A stretch of 64,000 nucleotides of DNA from Sipunculus nudus (Eukaryota; Annelida; Sipuncula; Golfingiida; Sipunculidae), in contig CM049321.1 of NCBI GenBank assembly GCA_026874595.1, positions 13,659,479 to 13,723,478 on the forward strand. The letters are read 5' to 3'. Below the pieces are notes generated by a model, which saw only the letters and a list, made by a program, of their open reading frames with translations, ran no database searches and was not told the DNA's origin. Shown here in pieces: positions 56,889 to 64,000 of this stretch. Position 1 is the stretch's first letter; each line of letters starts with the position of its first letter. Position numbers and translations under genes: made by a program.

Positions 56889-58171
56889 CATCCTTATCCA
56901 CATCACATTTTCATCCCACATTTTTTTCAGTCTGGTCCGACGTTATCAGTATCAGGTTTTAAGGTTTAGTGTTTGTTATATTCAGGAACTTTATTTACAT
57001 ATATTCATACATATTCTTTTACGTAGTGCGTAATATATTGTTAATATATTATCTTTTTTGTTGTCAAAAGATCTGTAAAAATATTTTTAATACTCTTAAT
57101 GGCCTCTTTTCTATTATTACATTGCCACAAGATTCGGTAAACGTAATACCAAGTGTTTTAAAGGATCGCATCCTGAAGCATATAGACTTGGACCTGATAT
57201 GATTGGAGGTACCAGTCTAATGCCATTTACTCAATACAGACATGACAAAAATCTAGCAATCCATATTTTAATTAATATTTCCTCTATGTTTGGTACCGAA
57301 TGTGTCATGAATTCTTAGATTGTTTTAAGGTAGGTTTGTCAAAGGGGATAATCCCGTGGCCGTGGTAAGACTTTGTTATATCTTTATATAATGGGATTTA
57401 GGATACTTGGCCTTAATTGTGTGAGATAAACTCTACGTCTGATCTATCTCTGTCGTTCCTTGAAGGTCCAAGCTGACTTTGTCCAAGCGCTTTACTGACC
57501 AAAATATTGTTTTGTCTGGTATTGCTATCTTTAGTAAGGACCTCCTTTAATATAAAGACTGCATTCAGGACCTGAACATAAAATAAGATGGTCCCCTTCA
57601 TTTAAAAGTCGTATATCGTAAAAGAAACCAAACCTACAGTGTTTTTAATAATAATATACTAGTTGAGATTAGGATCAATATAATTATAACCACGCCTCGG
57701 AAATACCTGTTTTTTTGTCTTCAGATGTCGCGGCCGATGCCAAGTGTGTCCTAAGGGGGTCATTTTTGCAAATTTGTCAATAAATCATGGGAAATCAGGC
57801 GTCTTTCAGAAACTACTGAGTGTTTTGTGCATGGTGTATATGTGCGTGTTCATTTTGGACCGATTTATATCCTATCGCTGTTACAGACCTGGCACACGCG
57901 TTAGAACCATGTTATCAATTGCTTGCCCGGCCCCTGCTGTAAATATGCACAGATCTTTATCACTAAAGTAGATAACTCCTTGGAGGGCGCCCTCGTTCAG
58001 GGACAGAGGAACTTAACCCGAAGCCATTGTGTGTCCTAAGGATTGGTGTAAGAAGATTGGATATAAGAGACTAGACGCAGTTAAAGGGAACGCAATTTGG
58101 AATGCTAAATATATTAATCAGGTAGTAATATTATTTATTTTTTTAATCGATATATTTTTATATATTATCTA

Positions 58172-58226
58172 GAGAGTCGAGTGGTAAAATGCTCTCCGCT
58201 GGCGACTCGGGATCGATCCCCGGTGT
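58172..58226 (+). repeat. possible tRNA-derived SINE head
   Basis: GAGTGGTAAAATGCTC resembles box A and a D-arm. GGGATCGATCCCC is a self-complementary T-arm-like sequence with partial box B. The acceptor and anticodon stems do not pair convincingly. A gene-free tail with CCACTATACCG follows. Confidence 0.3.
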
Positions 58227-58579
58227 AGCTTTGATTTCCGAGTTTCTTCGGGTCCCTCCGCTAACCACTATACCGAACGAAAACACCCTAGCCATGAGGA
58301 GGGCCTAATATTAGTTATAACAACAATTTGTACAATCCATATAAAAAATAAAGTTTAAAGATATATTATCTGTCATTCCATCATTATATTCTCGATATAA
58401 GTATGTAGGTGTAGCTATAACTGTGTCATATTCGTATTATTTTACGCACCTGTATAAAAGGGGGTGGGTTTCTGTGTCTGTGGCTTCTGTGACTTCAGGA
58501 GTTTCAATGGCGTCATGACCAGATACTCAAATGTAATGAGCTTGAATCTGCAGTTTTCTGCTGTGACATGGACGGCTAA

Positions 58580-58712
58580 CAGAAGCGGATCCAAACGGGC
58601 AAGGCCCCCTTTTTTCAGTCGCTTTTACATGTATAAGGGTTTCAGACCAATTTTGTTCGGCCTGGACCCCCATTTCCGGACCAGGGACCCTTCTTTTTGG
58701 CTTTGTTATTAG
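58580..58712 (+). repeat. GC-rich interspersed repeat, copy 2
   Basis: Partner of 24149-24285, in the same orientation. Confidence 0.6.
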
Positions 58713-58974
58713 TCATCACGCGATTTTAGTTGTTAATCACAAAGGGTGAAATTCTTGAATACTGGAATTTGTAGAGGTAATATTTATCTCTCTTTGTAGT
58801 GAACTGTTTTCAATGAATCTTTAATAAAGTGACTTAAAGTTAAAGACATACGATATTGCTCAATAATATTATTGTTAGATGAACCATTAGTGGTTCGCTT
58901 TAGCATCTTAATTGCAGGTGAATTCTCTGATTTCCAGATTGCTTAATGTTAAAAGTATATCATATTTATTGATT

Positions 58975-59700
58975 TGTTATTGACATTCTCATACAATGCC
59001 ACAAACAAGCCATGGTCCGATCCTTTATACCAAAAATAAAAATCATATATTACTCTTATAGCGCACCTATACTTTGTTAGAGATTAACCAATACACAATG
59101 TTCAAGGGAATAACATGCGGAGAGGTACTAATAGCACTCAGACTCCACCTGAACTGGGGGATTATACATTTACTAGCAAAACAACAGTTAAAATACTATG
59201 ACCGACTCCAGCGCGTACCCCATATTCGCATGGTAGGTAAGGTTCATCAGATATAAATATGTTCGGAGTGGACCCGAGTACACACTAAAGCACGAGTCTT
59301 ACCGACTTGCCGTCAAGGAATATATAATATTCTCCCGTTGATTGGTTTTTAAGTGTTGGGAACGCTGCCAAAGGTGGCCTAAGGGGGTCATTTTCCATAT
59401 ATCCTGAGGTATTTGACATTGCTTAGAGAAGGAGCTGTTGCAGGGTAGCCTATCGGAAACTACGTCAGCTCTCTCAAATTATATTGAAGGGAGCAAGTCG
59501 ATTAAAAATATGTATCAGGCGCCATTGTTGTTGTTCTTTCTTCATCTCGATCAAGTTAATATGGCGGACGTTAAAATATTCATCTGCATTGGTGAACCTA
59601 ATATGGCACAATACAGATATTTACAGACCGAGATCAATGAGAAAGTATAACAATGTTTATAGAAAACAGATAAGGAAAAATACGTGTGTGAATTTATCCC
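58975..59700 (+). repeat. duplicated segment, copy 2 (ends in a glycosyltransferase relic)
   Basis: Counterpart of 52300-53040, on the other side of gene C in the same orientation. Begins near GACATTCTCATACAATGCCAC and runs through to the relic. Confidence 0.75.
59435..59700 (+). pseudogene. glycosyltransferase exon 1 relic (N-terminal, copy 2)
   Basis: An open frame covers the tail, anchor and stem: E-G-S-K-S-I-K, hydrophobic L-L-L-F-F-L, then N-M-A-Q-Y-R-Y-L-Q-T-E-I-N-E-K-V against gene C N-M-L-Q-H-T-D-L-Q-N-E-I-N-D-K-I, with one length change. Stops follow at the positions of gene C S-E and L-Q. Homology ends near 59695, before a TA microsatellite. No catalytic domain follows. Confidence 0.78.
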
Positions 59701-59741
59701 AGGCTGGAACCAGGGTAGAATCCAACACTAATTTGACCTAA

Positions 59742-59789
<48 letters not shown>
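59742..59789. repeat. (TA)n microsatellite
   Basis: About 23 TA units starting about 45 bases after the relic ends. Confidence 0.9.
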
Positions 59790-59794
59790 CTTTA

Positions 59795-61500
59795 TGTGTA
59801 TTTAATCGCACGATCTGTAGCAGTGACAACCCGACTCAGTAGGCAGTTTGATTATTTGGCTTGTAAGGCTACTCGAGTCGTGATACAAGTAATATCAAGG
59901 ATTGTATCGCAGTGGTCTTGCACCAGGTTGCATTCATATTGTGGTAAACGGTCCATAATCTCAATATTATGCCAAAATGATAAATTAACACAATGGTATA
60001 CATATGAGCTCACAACCCAAACTGAAACACCGTCTCTGTGGATACGGGTCATTTCCTTTTAGATGCAAGCTGCCTGCGTCCTGTAACCCCATGCGGGCCA
60101 TGCATGTGTTCATGTGCACATAAAATCAACAAACTTACCGAGGGGCTTACCATGGTGCTGGATTAAAACGGATTATTTTTCGCTCATGTTTGGTTTTATT
60201 AGAAATTACACCAAAAATCCTAACGATTGGTCTGGTTTATGTTGATTGACAGTAGGCCATGAACCGTCGGAAATGACAAAAATATTTTTTATCTTCATAA
60301 GGGTTTATAGTGCGTTCCCCGGACCTAGATGTAAAGACAAAGACACTCCGGCGCAAGTAATCTGGTCGTAATGCCAAAGGGTAGATATGGCGCTACACGA
60401 CCTAATACTCCTACCAGGAACCCGAGAATCAAGCTTTCCTGTCCGGCACAATTTCAGTCTTCAGTAACAGGGATTCAGCTGGCATTAACAATGCTGGTCC
60501 TATTAGCTTTGAATGAAGGGATCTCCCATGGACAAAGGAATCGCCCTGTGTCACGATGGTATATAATTTGTGGCATTAATACATTGAATATCAATAAAAT
60601 GAATATATTTTAAATTGATGTCGATCCAGATTATGTTAAAATTTAATGGATTATTCCTTGCATGGGAGTTTCCCTAACCCTCAAATACATTTCATTAAAA
60701 AAACCTGTGATTGTGTTGAACAGCTAACAGGTTATCCAACCAACCAGGAAAGCAAGCGAAAAAACAAGAAACCATAATGAGATATAGCAATGTCGCATAG
60801 GCCCCAGAAGCATAAAACAAATGGTGCATATATAAGGCGCGTTGTGAAAACACTGCCAACCAAAGTGTACTCTTTCCACAATGGCCTATCAGGGGTCGTA
60901 ATACTTTAAAATTTTCACCTTTCCAAAGGAAAAGCATTTATACAGGTTTTCTGCAGAAAAAAATATGCCTCCTAATGAAAAAGATGCTTCCTATCATCAT
61001 ATCAAGCTTTCAGTCGCACTTAACCCGATTCTCCATCTTACATGCCTTCATACATGAACCCTTACATGTAAAAGAATCGAATGTTTTCAATAGTAGTATA
61101 GTGTAATATCAGAAACACGATCGAAAAGTAAAAAACAAAGGAAAACAGGAGATGTGGGTCTAAATGCAGAAACGTATAGGAAATTATAGGGAGTTTGCAT
61201 GGGAGTTGCCCTAACCCACAAATACCTGTAAATTATTTCATTTTTTATGTCATGTTTGTTACTGCTTATCAGCTACTGTTGTGGAAAACATCTGTGTTTC
61301 CCAATCCCTCGGATTCCTCGAAAATGAAAAAAATGCCTTTCCGTGCATCTTCTCAGATAGACGGAAAGGCGTTAGTTCGACCCCTGCCTATGTAAATCAC
61401 CTGATGCAAAGTTTATACTTATTCCAGAAATGATGATACAATCCTTCTACAGTTCCGTAACTGCTCAATCAATCTCTTTTTTACTTTATCGGGCTGGCGT
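59795..61500. other. gene-free tract with a short direct repeat
   Basis: No gene recognised. GCATGGGAGTTTCCCTAACC (60661) recurs as GCATGGGAGTTGCCCTAACC (61198), followed in both cases by C(T/A)CAAATAC. The pair is about 540 bases apart. Confidence 0.5.
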
Positions 61501-61502
61501 AG

Positions 61503-61522
61503 TGGGGGGGGGGGGGGGGGAG
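61503..61522. repeat. poly-G tract
   Basis: About 18 G in a row, then AGCGGGGGCGGGGG. Confidence 0.9.
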
Positions 61523-61584
61523 CGGGGGCGGGGGTGCTTTAGGGGCTTAAAAGAAATAAGGACTCTAAGCGTTGAACTGTTATC

Positions 61585-62267
61585 TTTTTTTTTCACTTAT
61601 GATGGGCCGGTCCCACCAAACAAACATCACCCTTACAAAGTCCAGGTCAAAGATGTTGAGAAATAAGCATTTTGATATTCTGTTTATGTCTTTTTGTAAA
61701 TAATAATAAAAAAATAATTTCCCACGTTACTGGGCGTTAAAATATTTTGTGGAAAAAATTTCTAAACCATCGCTTCCGCCATTAACGTAGAAAGATTCGG
61801 CTTTTTCCTCACATATGATAGCCCCGTCCCTTCAAACTTTCATCACCCTTTCAAGGTCAAGGAAATCCAAGGTCAAAGACATTGAGAAATGAGCATTTCG
61901 ATAATCTATTTATGTCTTTTTGTAATTCATAAAAAAAGTTGGAAAATTTATCATATTTGTAGTGGGCGTTAAAAAATCTGTCGATATAATTTCTTAACCA
62001 TCGCTCCCGCCATTAACGTTAAAAGATTCGGTTTTTCCTTACTTATGATAGCCCCGTCCCTTCAAACTTTCATCACCCTTTCAAGGACAAGGAAATCCAA
62101 GGTCAAAGACGTTGAGAAAGGAGCATTTTGATATTTTATTGATGTCTTTTTCTAATTCATAAAAAAGTTGGATAATTTCCTATATTTGTAATAGGCGTTA
62201 AAAAAATCTGTCCACATGATTTCCTAACCATCGCTCCCGCCATTAACGTGGACCGATTCGGCTACTT
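61585..62267. repeat. tandem repeat, ~230-bp unit, three units
   Basis: CATCGCTCCCGCCATTAACG appears at 61768 (one change), 61999 and 62229, a spacing of 231 and 230. Other unit words are ATGATAGCCCCGTCCC, CATCACCCTTTCAAGG, GGTCAAAGACGTTGAGAAA, and TTTATGTCTTTTTGTAA. The first unit is the most diverged. No frame is maintained, so it is non-coding. Confidence 0.9.
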
Positions 62268-62279
62268 TGTACTCTGACA

Positions 62280-63205
62280 ACTTGGCTTGAATTGCATGAT
62301 CAAATATTATAAATTTATAATTTTGAAAATGATCCTATATTCGACGGACCAAATCTCCGGGGTTAAAAAAGAATATTTATTCTTTTTAACTTAAGGATAG
62401 CCTTATTGTTCAGTTAAAATATGCATGGTCATTTCTTATAATGACTGGATGAGTACGCATTGCTTACGAACTGGGATTAGAAACTGTTCATATCCGCTAA
62501 AATCGTCAGACGGAAACCTATTCAGAACTAATTAGTGTTGCCGCTGGTGAAAAGCGAGGCACACGTAACTTGTTTACTGACACATTAATTAAATAATGCG
62601 ATTACGTAAATATGTATGAACCAACGTGCTTGAATTTGTATAAGAAAAGAAACAATTTAAAAACGCTCAGACGTATACATGCAGGAGATCGGAGATTTCA
62701 TTTGAAATGTTTGAAAGCATGATGTAGACTTAATTAAGGAATCACAGACATTCGAAAGTTATTTAAGCCACAAGCTATTAAAATTAATGTGAATATATAA
62801 AAATGGAAATTTAGAAGAGAAATTCGAGTATAGTACTCCTATGAGGAACCCGTATTCCTTTGGTCATGCTGTTAAATACATTTGAAAACTTGTGTATTTG
62901 AGTCTTCATCTTATGACTAACCCATCATGCTAGATCATTTTGTTCTTTTGTTATGAAGTCTCCGTCTCTCCTTAATTCCTTCTCTTGGGACTTTTTCATA
63001 TGCTTAGTCAATTATACCTCGCCCAGGATGTATGCTGTATTTATCGAGGTTTATCTGTTAGCAACTTTACTCAAAAGTCATGAACGTATTTCGTGAAATT
63101 TTGTTGAAGGTCCCCAAACATCTTGTTCGTACATGTATGGATCTACAAAACATCTTAGTAAAATTCTGTAAAGGATCCTTTATTATTGTCAAAGAAAAAC
63201 GAGAC
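62280..63205. other. gene-free tract
   Basis: AT-rich sequence without recognisable genes, RNA or repeats. Confidence 0.5.
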
Positions 63206-63208
63206 CGT

Positions 63209-63252
63209 CCATATATATATATATATACATATATATACATATATATATATAA
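63209..63252. repeat. (TA)n microsatellite
   Basis: TA run with two CA steps. Confidence 0.9.
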
Positions 63253-63311
63253 AAGGTTCAGTTACCCTCCGTATAAAAATGCTCTATGGCCTACAGATTA
63301 GGCCAGAGCGG

Positions 63312-63479
63312 TATAACACTGGAGAAAAACAACACTGTAAATTCACAACAGTCTGTTTCACGGGATGTGACCCGACCATCAGGTGAATGGGGTTAGAATC
63401 TAACACCCCATTCACCTGATGGTCGGGTCGCATCCCTTGAATCAAACTGTTGTGAATTTACAGTGTTGCTTTTTTCCTG

Positions 63480-63486
<7 letters not shown>
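63312..63486. repeat. large foldback palindrome, ~85-bp arms
   Basis: The left arm (63312-63397) and right arm (63399-63486) are reverse complements with about 10 differences, centred on TTAGA-A-TCTAA, so there is almost no loop. Shared arm words include CAACACTGTAAATTCACAAC and CGACCATCAGGTGAATGGGG. TA microsatellites flank the area on both sides. Confidence 0.92.

Positions 63487-63536
<50 letters not shown>
63485..63536. repeat. (TA)n microsatellite
   Basis: About 25 TA units directly abutting the foldback palindrome. Confidence 0.9.
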
Positions 63537-63539
<3 letters not shown>

Positions 63540-64000
63540 ACCAACGTCTTTCTCAGCAGCTGCACCCTTTTATGTAGGATTATGATCGTGTAATGATCTA
63601 CAAGTCCCCGACCATCCCCATCCCTCACCCCTCCACCACTCGCGAAATCCTGGATTCCGCCTCTGACTAGTTCCCCTAAACGTGATTACCGAAAAGTAAC
63701 ATTTGTCCATACTAGCACAAAGGTATGTAGCATTATGTAATGTCTCAGATATAGTTAAAGATTCTATGTTGTTACGATCCGACAGTTACAGAACAGCGAA
63801 GGAACGGTATCTTGCAGGGCACAAGGTCTCACGACTTGACCAGAGGGCGTGGCATGATAGGCGATAGGGTACCAGACTTGGTTAAATACATAATCGTGTT
63901 TATGAAATAAGCTGATGTATTGGATCAAACAGGTGTCGTCAATACTGTTTGTGTCAGATCATAGCTCCGTGTCGGCCCTCTGACATTAGAGAGTCCACTA
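63540..64000. other. gene-free end of window
   Basis: Nothing recognised in the last 460 bases. Confidence 0.5.

Larger units (their letters stand above)
56900..58970 (+). other. gene-free tract downstream of gene C
   Basis: No gene recognised. 57735-57775 carries another copy of the GCCAAGTGTGTCCTAAGGGG word of the duplicated segment. A tRNA-like SINE candidate and a GC-rich repeat are listed separately. Confidence 0.5.

Noticed and set aside
58746-58762. GGTGAAATTCTTG resembling an 18S rRNA word
   Set aside because: The match is about 13 bases and the surroundings do not resemble rRNA.

Overview
The window is AT-rich animal genomic DNA. Microsatellites are dense, introns carry GT-AG splice sites, and transposon debris covers much of it. 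It shows no bacterial gene organisation. Pearl/HINE-type Helitron-like repeats with ACGG-rich tails, degraded non-LTR retrotransposons and a pogo/Tigger element with a CENP-B-type helix-turn-helix point to a marine invertebrate, most likely a bivalve mollusc. That placement is inference.

The only protein-coding genes I can support are three paralogous two-exon genes for type II membrane glycosyltransferases of the DXD-containing GT32 (Gly_transf_sug, A4GALT-like) kind. Gene A is on the minus strand (exon 1 at 13323-14109, exon 2 at 8750-9210, 415 residues). Gene B is on the minus strand (44392-45217 and 37009-37469, 428 residues). Gene C is on the plus strand (53981-54794 and 56425-56888, 425 residues). 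All three have one phase-1 intron at the same codon, immediately before the catalytic Y-G-G-I-Y-L-D-T-D block. Exon 1 carries the cytoplasmic tail, membrane anchor, stem and N-terminal half of the catalytic domain. Exon 2 carries the DTD motif and the C-terminal half. Three broken pieces of the same family lie at about 48.66-48.83, 52.86-53.04 and 59.44-59.70 kb, so this is a local birth-and-death cluster. Genes B and C share a 30-bp block (28 identical) about 100-120 bp before their start codons.

Layout: 0-3.6 kb, a degraded LINE (minus strand). 3.6-8.7 kb, unassigned DNA. 8.7-14.1 kb, gene A, whose intron holds a Helitron-like repeat split by a pogo/Tigger element, and a minisatellite. 14-29.8 kb, gene-free DNA with microsatellites, a tRNA-like SINE head, a diverged tandem array and repeat fragments. 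29.9-36.9 kb, a three-level nest: a pogo-like TIR element, containing an L1/Tx1-like LINE with a 13-bp target-site duplication, containing a Helitron-like element. 37.0-45.2 kb, gene B, whose intron holds a 32-bp GATATC array and a pearl-type element of ~180-bp units. 45-54 kb, relics and gene-free DNA. 54.0-56.9 kb, gene C, with a broken second copy of the exon 2 start inside its intron. 57-64 kb, duplicated relic DNA, a ~230-bp tandem repeat and a large foldback hairpin.

The three enzymes probably act in the Golgi lumen on glycan acceptors. Their substrates cannot be read from sequence. I see no operon-like or defence-type multi-gene system. The notable biology here is the paralogue cluster and the nested mobile DNA.
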